The notes: a model not told the origin generated them from the letters alone. 64,000 nucleotides of DNA from Tolypeutes matacus (GCA_026826555.1 JAKSZT010054324.1:7883973-7947972); one strand, 5' to 3'. Numbered from the stretch's first letter, positions 1-12,770 are shown. Numbers and translations are program-made.

Positions 1-1498
1 GCAAACAATTTATCTTTCAGTTTTTCAGCTCCTCTTTTCTCCAAGTCTGTTGAACTGATCCTAGTTTTCCCCAAATTCTGTAAAATTGTACTTCTACACC
101 ATTATATTTTGTTTTCCCCTTTTCCTGTGTCAAACTTATTCCCTTTATTCCAAGACCTAGATCTAGTAATACATTTTTATATGTCACAAAGTTCACTCTT
201 CCTTCTTTAACCCCTCATGATATTTGTGGTGCTTCTCTTAAAGCATTTATAATATTTTGCTTTGTTTAATAATTCTTTCACCACTTTCATCCCCTACCAG
301 AATAAACTTTCTGAAGGCAGGAGTTGTAATCAGGAGTTGTATTTACCTTCTTTGACTTAGCACTGTGCCTTGCACTTAGGACAGAGCCCAATACATTATT
401 AATTAAATTAAAATATCCTGATACAGTTCTATATCTATAATGTTGTGGCCGTATCAATTAACACTTCTGGCTTCAGAAAAATTCCTGATTTCTGCCTTCA
501 AACCTTGGGAGCATTGTAATACCAACACAATGGAACAGTTTTGGTCTCCTTCCAGCTAACTGAGCTTTGTCGAAAAATCATCCCATTCCAAAGAACAATC
601 ACTAATGGCTTAGAATTACATAATTGCTAAACTGGTGTGATTATTCTTGTGTTCCCTGCATTATGTCTTATTGATAGGTCAGTTTTAAGCTGTAACAAGA
701 CACTCAGTTATACTGTGAATTTGATCCATCCTGCTAGGTCCAGGAGTGTCCTAGATCCTGAGAGATGAGAAGAATAAGTATAAGAATTTTGTATCACTGG
801 TTGATACACAGACGTGCTATGAGTTTTAATGGTAAATATTAAAAAATTCAGTTTGTGTATTCTTTTGGGGCTCCTTTTTAAAAATATTCTTCTGGATAAT
901 TTGTGAAATACTACCTTCTCATCTTTAAAATTGTCTTGATATGGCCATATATCTACTTATATTTGACCATTTATTTAGTACCATATAACCATCAACATTT
1001 GTAAATCATGTATATCTGCATAACAATAAAAGTAAGAAAGATAACTCAAAAAGTTTAAGGGAATTATGGCATAGGTATTGCAGCAAAAGTGAAATATTAT
1101 AAATTTGAACTATCAATGAGTGAATGAAACATTAAGAACTGTCTCATTTAATGAAGAAAAGTAACACAAAGGACAATTTATTTTTCTCACATTTGACTAA
1201 TTAGCTGTCAGTCATATACCTTATTAATCTTAAATTTGATATCAGACCTGAGTATAACAAGACATTTGATTGACAGGACAATTCTTTTACACAGAGTAGT
1301 GGTATACTCATGTGTAACTAGATATTTGATTGATATATTGAAAACATCCATGTAGCTTATTAATTCAGTCTACAAGTTGATATTATCCAAAAGCAAAATG
1401 AAAGATGGTCAGCAAACAATTGATTATGCATTAATGTCTTATTTCTTATTTCTTTTGGTTAATACATAATTGCTATGAAATTAATTTTACTTTAGGGT
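1..1498. other. Mostly unique AT-rich intergenic DNA
   Basis: I see no coding region, RNA gene or recent mobile element here apart from a weak L2-like patch at about 285-405, listed separately. The sequence is AT-rich with only short chance reading frames. Confidence 0.5.
285..405 (+). repeat. L2-like 3' end fragment
   Basis: The order of words resembles the L2 LINE 3' end: a 'agaataaactttctgaaggcag' type block (stop-and-summary pattern 'gaaggcagg'), then 'agcactgtgccttgcac', then a short AT-rich end. The match is by eye and divergent. A MIR 3' end is the main alternative. Confidence 0.35.
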
Positions 1499-1534
1499 TT
1501 ATTTTTATTTATTTATTTATTTATTTATTTATTG
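1499..1534. repeat. (TTTA)n microsatellite
   Basis: Eight or so nearly perfect TTTA units lie just left of the poly(T) that begins the next L1. It may derive from an old poly(A) tail of a minus-strand retroposon. Confidence 0.85.
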
Positions 1535-1565
1535 GCATAAACAACAGGAATTTATTGTCTCATGT

Positions 1566-3399
1566 TTTTTTTTTATTTTTTAATTTTAAATGTTTGTTTT
1601 TTATATTATTAATGAAGCTTTAGATTACATAAATGTTACATAAAAAATATAGGGTATTCCCATATGCCCCACCTACTCCTCCTCCCACTTTCCCACATAA
1701 ACAACATCTTTCATTAGTGTGGAACCTTTGTTACAATTGAACACATATTCAAGCATTGCTACTAACCGTGGAATATAGTTTATATTATAGTTTACACTTT
1801 GCCCTGCATGATTTTATAAGTTATGAAAAATGTATAATGGCCTGTATCTGTCATTGCAATGTCATGCAGGACAATTCCAATATCCCGAAAATGCCCTATT
1901 CTTCCCTCTCCTTCCCCTGAGAACCTCTGATTGCCAGTGCCTTTATATCAATGATACAAGTTCTTCCATTGCTAGAATCATAATAAGTCTATAATAGAAT
2001 AATAAAAAAACTTATTTTAGTCCATTGTTCATTCCCCAGTCTTGAGGATTTGGGGATGGTGCTGCCCACTCTGTTTCTAACTGAGAAGGGGCTTAGATCC
2101 CATTGAGCAAATGGATGGAACTGTCTTGCTTGCATAGGCAGACACTCTCTCTTCCTTGGGATGGTCATTGTCTGTCATCATTTCCTTGTTAGTTGTCCTG
2201 GGTGAGTCCAGTGAACTGGAGAGTAGTTGTTGCAACTCTGTTGAGATTCAGAGCTCAACTTGCACATGAACAGACTAAAGATTTAAGTCTCTGGGACATA
2301 TATTTTAAAGGAATACTGCTAATTATAGGGTTAAATAAAAGGAGCAGAAAAGCCATGTGTAGGGAAACAATAAATGAGTGTAACTCTGTTACACTGGGGA
2401 GGATAAATTCCAAAGTAAGGCCTATTGACAGGGTGCTGAATTGCTGAGCCTGTCTGCCCTGCTTGTAGTGCCCAGATGTCTCAAGAGCTCTCAGGAGTAC
2501 TGCTATTTGAGGCACTGTTTACTGTGGCAGTCAAGGAGATCCTGCTGAGACATACATAAGTGTAACCTCTGGAATAACCTCCAAACTCACTTTGAAATCT
2601 CTTAGCCATAAAAACTCATTTGTATTTAACATTTCCCCCTTTTGGTCAAGGTCTTTTTCCAAATGCATTGCTAGCTGGCACTTGGTAATCATCCCTTGGT
2701 GCCAGGGAGGCTCATCCCTGGGAGTCATGTCCCATTTCAGGGGAAGGTAGTGTGTTTATATGCTGAGTTTGGCTTAGAGAGAGGCCACATTTGAGCAACA
2801 AGGAGGCTTTTGGGAGGTAACTCTTAAGCAATATATAACACTGGGCAAAGTTTCAATTTCATAAGAAACAGTTCATGAGTACAATCATCAGTATTAAGGG
2901 CCTGGTGTAATGGTCTGTCTTCCTTCACTAGTCACTGCCCATGTACTCAGGGTATTCTTGCCATTATTTTAGAGAATGTAACAGGACTCCCCAGGATGGG
3001 AATTCAATATTCTTTCAGTTGTTGTATGGGTCTCCACCCATCAAGACAATGCCCCATGAACACTTGAACATATTTATATGCCTTAGAGGTATGCCCTAGT
3101 TGCACCCCTCCCCACACATGCCCCCATCACTGATACCCTGCACCAGTGATCTTCCCCTGCCACAATTGTGACCTTTCAGTTATCTAAAACCTCTCCAAAA
3201 ACAGAGCCAAAAAAGAACCAAATAAAATAATAATAAAATAAAATAATAATTTTAAAAATAAGAAATGGAATGCAAAAATAAAAATAGAAAAAAATTGAAA
3301 TAAAAGTAAAAATTTTTATACATTGTGTCTTTCATCACTGTAAGATCTGTTATCTTGTATGTACAGTGACAACCTTTTCCATGTATTCCCCCGGTGTCC
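1566..3399 (-). repeat. L1 3' UTR unit A (terminal unit)
   Basis: On the minus strand this begins 'agctttagattacataaat' just inside the poly(T) and runs through recognisable words also found at 10385, 44165, 51263, 61812 and, in plus orientation, 32970. It is non-coding. Short reading frames inside it are chance frames that recur wherever the same 3' UTR occurs. Confidence 0.85.
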
Positions 3400-3415
3400 T
3401 TTTTTTTTTTTTTTT
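3400..3415 (-). repeat. Poly(T) tract between the two 3' UTR units
   Basis: A run of about sixteen T residues separates units A and B. Read on the L1 sense strand it is a poly(A) lying at the end of unit B, which suggests that unit B once ended an element by itself. Confidence 0.7.
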
Positions 3416-4172
3416 CACTGTATCTTCAAAGAAGCTTTAAGTTACAGAAAAGTCACACAGGAAATATAGAGGATTCCCATAACCCAACACTTTCCCCATC
3501 TTTCACTCTCCCCTTAATAATATTAATAATAGTATTATATTAATAATATAATAATTATATTATATTAATAATATATCTCAATAACATTTTAATATTAAAT
3601 AATTAATATTAAATAATTAGTATTTAATATTAATAATTAACAATTAATATTTAATATTAATAATTATATTAATAATATCTCTTAATAATATTTTATATGT
3701 GGGTGATACATTTGTTACAATTGATGTACAAATATTTAAGCATTGCTACTAACCATGGTCAGTGATTTATGTTATGGTTTATATTTTGGATTGTACAAAA
3801 TTTTTGTCAAAATATAGGTTTTGACAAAATTTGAAGTGGCCTATATCCATTATTGCAAGTTCATGCTGAATAATTCTAATGCCCTTGAAAATGCCCTACA
3901 TTCCATCTATTCTATTCTTCCATCCCCCTCCCCTCAGAACCAATGCCAATCACTAAGTTTCAATTTTTTAAGAATATGATTCATAGTTACTTGCCTTATT
4001 GAGGACTTGACATATTGGTTTGTTTTCTTTTATTAGGCACTGCCTATGTTCTTGAGAGATTCTTGTTCCTCTAATTAAGAACATATCAGGACTCCCCAGG
4101 ATCGGGATTTTAATATTTTCTTGTTTATTGTGTGGGTCTCCACCCACTAAGACAGCCCATGACAATAGAACA
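3416..4172 (-). repeat. L1 3' UTR unit B (ORF2-proximal unit)
   Basis: This unit begins with the same kind of terminus as unit A ('agctttaagttacag', then 'ggattcccata'). It shares 'catttgttacaattga' and 'gcattgctactaacca' with unit A in the same order, so A and B are diverged copies of each other. An AT-rich expansion (TTAATA repeats, about 3515-3685) sits inside it and is missing from the equivalent unit at 11755-12770. Confidence 0.75.
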
Positions 4173-4730
4173 CTTAAAAACCACCTGAAAAGACGCTCAA
4201 CATCACTAGTTATTAGAGAAATGCAAATCAAAACTACAATGAAATATCATCTTTCACCTATTAGACTGGCAGCTATTTAAAAAAAACAGAGAACTACAAG
4301 TGTTGGAAAGGATGTAGAGGAAAGGGAACAAGAATCCATTCCTGGTGGGAATGTAGAATTGTGCAGCCATTGTGGAAGATGGTTTGGTGGTTCCTTAGGA
4401 AGCTAACTATAGAACTGCCATATGATCCAGCAATCCCACTGCTTAGTATATACCCAGAAAAATTGAAAGCAGGGACATGGACAGATATATGCATACCAAT
4501 GTTCATAGCAGCATTATTCACTATTGCCAAAAGTTGGAAGCAACCCAAGTGTCCATCAACAGATAAATGGGTAAGTAAACTGTGGTATACATACAAGGGA
4601 ATATTACTCAGCTGTTAGAAGAAATGTAGTATTAACACATGGGATAACAGGGATGAATCTTGAAGACCTTATGTTGAGTGAAGTAAGCCAGTCACTGAAG
4701 GACAAATATTACATGACCTCACTGATATGA
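4173..4730 (+). pseudogene. L1 ORF2 C-terminal remnant (inverted segment)
   Basis: Conceptual translation at 4361-4618 shows the typical end of ORF2p: a [11 protein letters not shown] block after the cysteine-rich region, then [17 protein letters not shown] and KCPSTDKW. A frameshift near 4600 separates this from the final segment, which ends in a stop at about 4728. Only the last sixth of ORF2 is present, and it faces the opposite way to the rest of its element because of the 5' inversion. Confidence 0.85.
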
Positions 4731-5160
4731 CTTAAGCAAATTGAGCAGACTCACAGAGTCTGGAATATAGAGACAGAATGGGAGTAGAGAGTGGTGAGCC
4801 GATGCCCATATGGGCAAAATCTATGATAAGGTAGAAGGCTGTGGTTGGGCAGTGGATGGGGATGAGAGTGGTGCCATGGTGTGACTGGGTTTGGTGGTGC
4901 TGGTCTGAATGGGGGAGCAAGGTGGGGAGGTTGGGTTCAACTATTCATGGAAATGGGGGGAGGGTTGGACGAAGAAGCAGGTGAACTCTGGGAATTTGCA
5001 GGTCTGTGGTTAAAAGTACAATGGAGCAAATGTTCTTTTGGCAAATATGGTAGGGGAGCGTTACTGGTTTTGGATGTCAGGTATGGGGGGATATGCGGGA
5101 TAGGGTGCAACTCTGGTTTGCCTCTATGGAATATGTAATTATGCATATTGTCATAGTGTT
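4731..5160 (+). repeat. Start of L1 3' UTR (inverted segment)
   Basis: This follows the ORF2 stop and shares 'ctatgataaggt' and the purine-rich stretch with 30104-30530. It stops abruptly at 'tgtcatagtgttg', where unique DNA begins, so this is the outer edge of the inverted piece. Confidence 0.75.
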
Positions 5161-5930
5161 GTTTTTAGAGCATTTTATTATACTATCTTATATGAGAAAT
5201 ATATTTAACCACCAAAGATATATACAACACTTTTGATCACAATCTCATTCCTAGACAGAATCTCATTATGTGGATTCAGCCATAGTAAAAATAAAATGTT
5301 TTTCTGAAAGAGAGCAATCAATAAAATGTGAATGCAACAATCTCACACTGAGATACTCCAATATAAGTTTTTCTAACCACTATTTTATTTATTTATGGCC
5401 ACAGCTATTTTAAATTGTATTTCAAATGCTAATCACTAAGTAAATCATTAAATTATGCTTGTTGTGAGTAAAAAAAATATGTGCTTCATTTATTTAAACT
5501 TGGTCATTTTCAAATTATTTTATAAAGCAGCAAATAAGTATTACACCAAAATAGTGTTCCTTGTTTAATAAGTGTTGATTTAAACAAACTGAACATGTTT
5601 CTTTAGTGCTGAATGTCTCATGTTAAAATGAAATGCTAATGTGAACCAGGAATACCAAAGTATGGAAAATAATATGAGAACTCTGACTAATATATTCCCC
5701 AAGCTTGTTTGAACCAAACTCCTTTCCTGGGCACCATTAAGTGGAAGGAGGAGAAATTGGCCTAATATGCTTCAGGAAATGCTTCCCTGAGCAGTTTTTC
5801 CTTTATTATGGTAAGTACATTAAGGTTACAGATTGCTATAAATATATGGTTAGAAAATAGTACAGTTTGGCAAAATGTATTAAAAGCCTTAAACATGATT
5901 AAATTTTAAACAGGATTTCACTTTTATTAA
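5161..5930. other. AT-rich DNA without a recognised gene
   Basis: I see nothing I can name here. There are no open reading frames of note and no obvious repeat termini. Confidence 0.4.
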
Positions 5931-5934
5931 AAAT

Positions 5935-6315
5935 ATTGGGATGCATTAAGGATGCTTGCTGATGATAGTAAAATACTGAAAATAACCTAGGTTTAAAAAC
6001 ATAATAATTTATAATATGCTGCATGAAATATTATATGGCCACTAAAACCATTATGGTAGGATTATATTTATTGACATGAAAAGATGTTTCCAATATATTA
6101 CAAAATTATGCAAGCCATTTACAAAATAGTGTGTACAAATGATTAAATTTTGTAAAAATGTATCTAAATATGCATAGAAAATTGGTAAGAATACATATCA
6201 AAATGATAATCGGTGGTTTCTCTGGGCGGTAGGGTTTTAAAAGTGATTTTTAATTTCTCTTCATGTTTTTATTTTATAATTAATGTGAAATAAATTACAT
6301 TGCATCAAAAAAAGA
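5935..6315 (+). repeat. Old L1M-type 3' end
   Basis: The order 'aaaagatgtttcca', 'atgcatagaaaattgg', 'ggtggtttctctgggcggt', then a T-rich block and a short A-rich end at 6305-6318, is the familiar layout of ancient mammalian L1M 3' ends. It is heavily mutated and non-coding. Confidence 0.6.
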
Positions 6316-6349
6316 AGAAATATAAGCTTTCAAAATATGGTATTACCTC

Positions 6350-6475
6350 AAACTTTAAGCTTCCTGAGGACAGGGAACTTCCAATCTCTTTTCCTGAGCA
6401 TCTTAGCCAGGGCCTGCCCAAAAGTTAGAGAGTGTTCAAAACACATGTGTTCAACTGAACTGAACTGAACTTACT
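6350..6475 (+). repeat. L2- or MIR-like 3' end fragment
   Basis: The block 'cttcctgaggacagggaac', then 'cagggcctgccc', then a terminal AACTG-rich microrepeat near 6452-6470 resembles L2 3' ends. The divergence is high and the assignment is by eye only. Confidence 0.35.
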
Positions 6476-6479
6476 TGGA

Positions 6480-7411
6480 TCATAGCCTTCCTGGTATAAA
6501 ATAAGCTGAAAAAAAGAAATGGTTCTGTGGACCATGAAATGTTTCCAGAAATATAAAAGTAGACCCCTGAACTCTGATACTGTTGGCAGGCCATGATTCT
6601 TTACTTCTTTCATCTCTGATACAACTCTGACACTGGCAATACATGAAGAATAGATTAAGATATTTTAGGTGAGTAATTTGTGTGGGTCAATTAAAATTTT
6701 TTTAACCTTCTTTCAAGGTCACATTAAGAAACTAATTGGCTGGGAATTGATTCTTTAGATATTTATAACTCTGTATTACAAATGGGTTGGTACAATTTTA
6801 TGCTAATCCAGATATAAACTTTTTCATATCATATCCAAATGTTTTTTTTTTTCAAAGTTTCTCTTTCCTTCTAGATCTTATAAGCAAAGAACTGGGAAAG
6901 ATTCAAAGAGGTCCTACCTTCAGGTAGGATCATTTAAGTCATTAATGTCAAAGAAGAATCTAACTTTAGTTCCTACTCATTTTTCTCTGCCAACTGAATT
7001 ACTCTTTCTCATGCTCATCCCTGATAAATTTTATTCTGTGCATTTACGATTCTCCTTATAACCTCCTTTGGTACAGTATCAAATCCTGACTCAAACCTTA
7101 TCACCAGTATCTTTGTTCTTGTACCCAAGACTGACCCTGCAACACACTATATATGCAGTTCTTTCCTTTCTCCTATGACCTGGATTGGCTTTGCTCCAAT
7201 CATAAGCAGATTTGAAAATGACTAGGAATAGATGATTGCACAAATCAAGATGAAAAAATTATTGTTATGCCAGTGTGTGAGAAATTGTCCGGTTTTCCTA
7301 TTCTTATTTCTTCATACAAATCCTTGAAGTTCCAGTTACCCCATAAGCCTTTTAGCCAGTTACACTTTGTGGTAATCCAGAACCATGGTTAAGCAGGTGG
7401 GTTTATCTATG
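6480..7411. other. Unique intergenic DNA
   Basis: No feature is recognised. A poly(T) at 6841-6852 is the only low-complexity tract. Confidence 0.4.
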
Positions 7412-7500
7412 TGTAGTAGATTGAATTATGTGCCCCAGAAAAAAAGGTTCTTAATCTGATCCATTCCTGTGGGTATGAACCCATTGCTGGGAACCTAAAG
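7412..7500 (+). repeat. 5' LTR remnant of the MaLR provirus
   Basis: Only the first ~85 bp of the LTR remain before internal sequence starts. The matching first part of the 3' LTR is at 8995-9070. The rest of the 5' LTR has been lost by deletion. Confidence 0.6.
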
Positions 7501-8994
7501 AAAGTTTTTGGTACCAGAAAATGGGTGCTGCTATTACAAAAACCTAAAAATGTGGAAATGGCTTTGGAATTGGGCAATGAGTTTGGGCTAGATGAATAGG
7601 TGCTTGATAGAAAAATCCTAGATTGCTTTGAAGAGATTGTTGGTAGATACATGGGCATTAAATATAAATGTATTAATATTAAAGTTATATGATGATGCCT
7701 TAAAGGAAATGATGAATGTGTTATTGGAAATTGGAGGAAAGGTGATCCTTGGTATAAAGTGGTAGAGAACTTGTTGAAGTTGTGTTCTGATATTGGATGG
7801 AAGGCATGAATTGTAAGTGATGAGCTTTAGTTGAGGAGATTTCCAAGGTAAGTGTGGAAAGTACAGCCTGGTTTCTCCTTACAGCTTGCAGTAAAATAAA
7901 TGCAAGAAGAAAGGGATAACCTGAGAATTAAACCCTTAAGGACAAAGGAATCAGAAATTGATTTTTAAAAAATCCCCAGCCTATTCAGGTAGAGTGCTTT
8001 GAGATTAGGTCTATAAGCAACTTTCTCTTCTGAGCTTCTGGGAAGTGAGTCATCAAGGAACAAGGCTCCAAGTGAGGGTTTAACTGAACAATTCTTTGCT
8101 AAAGAGGGTGTGGCTGAACATGGATCCTGTGAGCCATTTCAGTGGAAGTCAGGATTGGAAATGAAGCTGTCCAGGAATTATCTGTACAAAGACCTTTTTG
8201 TCTGATTGTTTGAACCACCTTGAACTGCACAGAAACCTGACAAGGCTTTTGCAAAATTTGTATGAGCAGAACCACTGACCAGCCTGGAAAGAAAGCACAA
8301 AAGGGATAAATTGAAGAAAGAATTACTTCAAGTACAGAACCATGGAAGCAGAGGCTTGCACTGAAAAGATCTCCCTGGGGCAAGGGAGTAGACCCAGCTA
8401 TGTATATAGAAAATGTTGGTCCATCTGTACTTGGAAGGGACAGGCTTTGTACCCCATTGTTAAAGGAAAGTGCTACTACCTCAATGCTCAGAGAGAGTGA
8501 GGTCTGTGTCTGGTATTCATGGAGAGCCTAGAGGCTATTCTGATGATCAGAGAGACTACACCCTCGTTTTCAGGGAGAGTGTGGATGGTATACAAGCATT
8601 TGGAGGGGGCTACTGCTGCAGCAGGACTGGAGGTCAAAGCTTCAATCCACAGACGACTCTTAGACCTTGAAATCTAATGGCATTTGCCCTGCTGGTTTTC
8701 AGACTTGTTTGGGCCTATCACCCCTGTTTTCCTTCCAGTTTTTCCCTTCTGGAGTAGAAATGTCTACCCCAAGCATGTCCCACCATTGTATATTGGAAGC
8801 GGATAATATGTTTTCCAGGTTTCACAGATCCATCAGGCAGAAAGGAATTTTGTCCCACAATAGACTACACCCTTAACTAATTTTGATGAGACTTTGTACT
8901 TAGCATTTTTACCAAAATAACAATGCTTTTGGGGTGTTGTAATGGAAAGAAAGCATATGAGAAGAACATGTCTTTTTGGCATTCAGAGGGCAGA
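7501..8994 (+). repeat. MaLR internal region
   Basis: This is long non-coding internal sequence of the provirus. It runs through 'gattgctttgaagagattgt' and 'ggaggaaaggtgatccttgg' and ends in the 3' block before the second LTR. Small frames here do not encode anything I can name. Confidence 0.65.
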
Positions 8995-9863
8995 TGATGG
9001 TAGGTTGAATCATGTGCTCCAGAAAAAAACATGTTCTTAATCTATTCCTGTGGGTGTGAACCCATTGTTTGGTATTTGTCTTAGCAGCTGGAAAATTTCT
9101 ACACCATGTAATCCAGTAATGATATCTGTTAATCCTGCCAGTTAAATAAGATCACTGAAACATATTTAAAATGAAAACAAGATATATGGACTGTCCTGAC
9201 TTTATGTTTGAATTATTGTTTCAAACAGAGACGTTTATGGATGTGGCTTTCTTTAATGCAGTGAACCCTCATGAGTTTTATAGAAGGCTCAAAAAAGATT
9301 TTGAGAGTATTTTATGAGCAGAAATTCCAAAAGCATGGACTGAAATAGACAGAGTCTAAAATGAATAGGTCATTGGACTATACATCTATGAACAGAAAGC
9401 AGGCAGAGAAAACAACCCAGTTGAGAACATGTCCTATCTTTTATGAAAAAGAAAGGATGACTCAAATAGCAAAACAATGGCCCAGAGGGTGGAACTGAGA
9501 GCCATGGAAAATTATTCCCAGGCCATGAGACCTCAGAAAGAAACATCAACATTTTTCCAACTGAATTCAAAATTGCTATGGTACAGCAATAGTTTTGGCT
9601 TCCAATTTCTTTTTGAACAGAAATGTCTATCGCCACAAAGAAATTATTTGAACAAACTGAGTGAGCCTGGAAGCAGTTTCTTCCACAGTTGAGCCTCCAG
9701 ATGAGAATTCAACCCTTGGCAATAACTTGCTTGCAACCTTGCAGAGGACCCACAAAAGCAATGCCTGCATTACTGACCTACAGAAACTGTGAGATAATAA
9801 ATACGTGTTGAATTAATGGGATGAATTGTTCTAATTTGTTATGTAACAATAGAAAATAACACA
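8995..9863 (+). repeat. 3' LTR of the MaLR provirus, with likely internal insertion
   Basis: It starts like the 5' LTR remnant and ends with a polyadenylation-type segment (aataaat at 9796-9802). At about 870 bp it is roughly twice the usual MaLR LTR length. The middle (about 9200-9650) is probably inserted or duplicated internal sequence. Confidence 0.55.
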
Positions 9864-10381
9864 GCAGTTATCCTGTGCCTGAATCCTATATGATGGTAGT
9901 TGTATGTTGGGTGTGTGTTTGGCAGATAATTTACCTTTTTAGTTTCACAGATTCACATTTCAAGATAAACTGTACTTAGGATGCTTCATCTGCATCTGTA
10001 CACAATTAAGGTAAGAGGGTCTTGACTTTAAGGTGATGACTTTTGGAGGACTTAGGAGGGGAGAAATGTATTTCTCATGTGAGAAGGATTGGGGGCTTAG
10101 AAGTGAATCATTATATCTATCCTACACTCAAGAGGAGGAGATAAACAATGGTGTGAATTCAAGAATGCAGGGATCTTTGGCTTTTACTTAGCATTGAGTC
10201 TATTAATACTTAATGTAATTTCTATTATTTGGGTTTTATTTTAAAATATATGCTCTTTATTACTACTGTTGCAACAGTTAACCATGGATATATATATTTA
10301 GAAGGAGGGGGAAAGAGGAACAGACATATGAAGACAGGCGTTTACAATAGATTGTTCTCAGTTGAACTTTTTTTTAATTAT
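9864..10381. other. Unique or unrecognised DNA
   Basis: The left flank of the L1 stack. I do not recognise a repeat here; a purine-rich patch lies at 10030-10140. Confidence 0.4.
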
Positions 10382-12770
10382 TTTTTTTTTTATTTTTAAA
10401 GAAGCTTTAGATTACATAAATGTTACATAAAAAATATAAAAGGAATTCCCATATGACCCACTCCATCCCCCTCCCACACTTCACACATTAACAACATCCT
10501 TCATTAGTGTGGTACATTTATTACAGTTGATGAACCCATATTGAAGCATTGCTACTAACCATGGACTACAGTTTACATTATAGTTTATACTTTGTCCCAC
10601 GCAATTTTATAAGTTATGACAAAATATACAATGGCCTGTATCTGTCACTGCAATATCATGCAAGACAACTCCAATATCCTGAAAATGCCCACATATTACA
10701 CCTATTCTTCCCCCTCCCATCCCTCAGAAACTCTGATCTCCACTGCCTTTTATCAATGATACAAGTTCTTCCATTGCTACTATAATTATAAGACTATAGT
10801 AGAATAATAATAAGTCTACTTTAGTCCATTGTTCATTCCCCAATCTTGAGGATTTGGGGATGGTGATGCCCACTCTGCTTCTAATTGAGAAGGGGCTTAG
10901 ATCCCATGGGGCAGATGGATGGAGCTATTTTGCTTGCAGTTGCAGACACATCTCTTAGTCATAAACACTCATATGTATTTACCATTTCCCCCTTTTTGTC
11001 AAGGTCTTTTTCCAGATGCATTGCTAATTGGTATTTGGCAATAATCTCTTGGCACCAGGGAGGCCCATCCCTGGAAGTCATGTCCCATGCTGGGGTTGGG
11101 GGGAGGTAGTATGTTTATATGCTGAATATGGCTTAGAGAGAGGTGACTTTTGAACAACAAGGAGGGCTTCAGGAGGTAACTCTTAGACAATATATAATTC
11201 TGGCTAAGTTTCAATTTCACAAGAAAAGGTTCATAAGTATAATCATCAATGTCAAGGGCCTGGCATAATGGTCTGTCTTCCTTCACTAGACATTGTCCTT
11301 GCACTCAGGGGATTCTTGCTGTCCCATTAGAGAATGTAGCAGAACTCCCCAGGATGGGAATTCAATATTATTTCAGTTATTGTGTGGATCTCCACCCACT
11401 GAGACAATGTCCCATGAACACTTGAACACATTCATATGTCTTAGAGGCATGCCCCACGTGAACCATTTCCCATGCATCCCCACATCTCTGACACCCCACA
11501 CTAGTGATCCTCCCTTGCCATTGTTGTGACCCTTCTGTGATCCAAAACCTCTCCAAAAATAAAGCCAACGAAACAAATGAATAAGAGTAATAAGAAAATG
11601 AAATAATTTAAAAATAACCAATAAAATATAATTTTTTAAAAAATTTTTGAAATAATTAAAAATTTTAAAAATTTAGATATTGTGTCTTTCATCACTGCAA
11701 GATCTGTTGTCTTGTATGTACAGTGAAATTTTCCTCCATATATTTCTCCAGTGTCTTACTTTTTTCATTTTATCTTCAAAGGAGCTCTAGGATACAGAAA
11801 AGCCTCACTTAGAACACAGGTGATTCTCACATACCCAATGCCCTCACTCTTTCCCGCTCTCCATTATCAACAACATTTTACATGCAGATGGTACATTTGT
11901 TACAATTGATGTACAAATATTGAAGTATTGCTACTAACCATGGTCAATGGTTTACATTATGGTTTACATTTCGGATCAAACACTTTTACAGATTTTGACA
12001 AAGTTTGAAGTGGCTTATATCCATTATTGCAAGTTCATGCTGAACAATTATAATGCCCTAAAAATGCCCTACATTCCATCTATTCTATTCTTCCCTCTTC
12101 CTCCCCTCGGAACCTATGGTAATCACTAAACTTCAATTTTTGAAGAATAATATTCATAGTTACTTGCAATAATATTGAGGGCTTGACATATTGGTCTGCT
12201 TTTTTTTGTTTGTTTGTTTTTTTATTAGGCATTGCCTATGTTCTTGAGAGATTCTTGTTCCTCTAATTGAGAACATATCAGGACTCCCCAGAATGGGCGT
12301 TTCATATTTATTGTTTGTTGTGTGGGCCTCCCCCCACTGATATAACACACTATGATAAGATGAACACTTAGATATTCCATAGAAGCCTGTCCCAGGTGCA
12401 GCCTATTCCATATACCACCCCACACCTGACATCTTATACCAATAACCCTCCCCTGCCATATTTGCCAAAGAACATTTCCAACATTATAGGTTTAACCACA
12501 GAACTGCAAATCCCCAGAGTTCGTCTGCTCATTCCCTTAACCGTCCTCCCAGTCCCATGGATAGTCCAACCTCCCTACCCTACTTTCCTTCAAAGACCAG
12601 CACTGCTGAACCCAATCATGTCATGCCCATGCACTGCACAACCACACCCTTCAACCTTATCATAGATATTGCCCTTATGGGCATCGGCTCACCACCATCT
12701 ACTCCCTTTTTGTCTCTTGTAAATCTATCTTCCAGACTCTAGCTCTGTGTGCCGGCTCAATTTTCTTAAT
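10382..12770 (-). repeat. L1-alpha 3' UTR (units A and B)
   Basis: Unit A occupies about 10385-11700 and unit B about 11755-12350. A segment continuous with the ORF2 stop (12350-12770) follows. The A/B boundary has a T-rich remnant at 11759-11772 and the second copy of the terminus word ('tatcttcaaaggagctctag'). The same A-B order occurs in L1-beta and in the element at 1566-5160. Confidence 0.8.

Larger units (their letters stand above)
1566..5160 (-). mobile_element. L1 insertion with inverted 5' part (twin priming)
   Basis: The left part (1566 to about 4172) is L1 3' UTR on the minus strand, starting at a poly(T). The right part (about 4173-5160) is the end of ORF2 plus the start of the 3' UTR, on the plus strand. 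By comparison with the L1 at 23531-32991, the inverted piece ends at the 3' UTR point ('tgtcatagtg') where the minus piece begins. The two pieces are therefore adjacent in the parent element and only their orientation differs. That is the signature of twin priming during target-primed reverse transcription. The internal junction shares the short word 'actta' between both sides. I could not find a convincing target-site duplication. Confidence 0.85.
7412..9863 (+). mobile_element. Degraded ERVL-MaLR provirus
   Basis: Two related LTR starts face the same way, at 7412 ('tgtagtagattgaattatgt') and 8995 ('tgatggtaggttgaatcatg'). The sequence between them resembles the MaLR (MST/THE1-like) internal region: 'ttggtaccag', 'gtgctgctatta', 'aaatgtggaaatggctttgg', 'tgcttgatagaaaaa'. 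The right end has the MaLR LTR 3' pattern 'gaaactgtgagataataaat' followed by 'tttgttatgtaacaatag'. MaLR internal regions are non-coding or gag-relic in all mammals, and no coding potential survives here. I could not define a clean target-site duplication. Confidence 0.75.

Noticed and set aside
7401..9875. A 5-bp 'ttatc' target duplication for the MaLR provirus
   Set aside because: 'ttatc' occurs near both ends but not exactly next to the TG and CA termini, so it may be chance.
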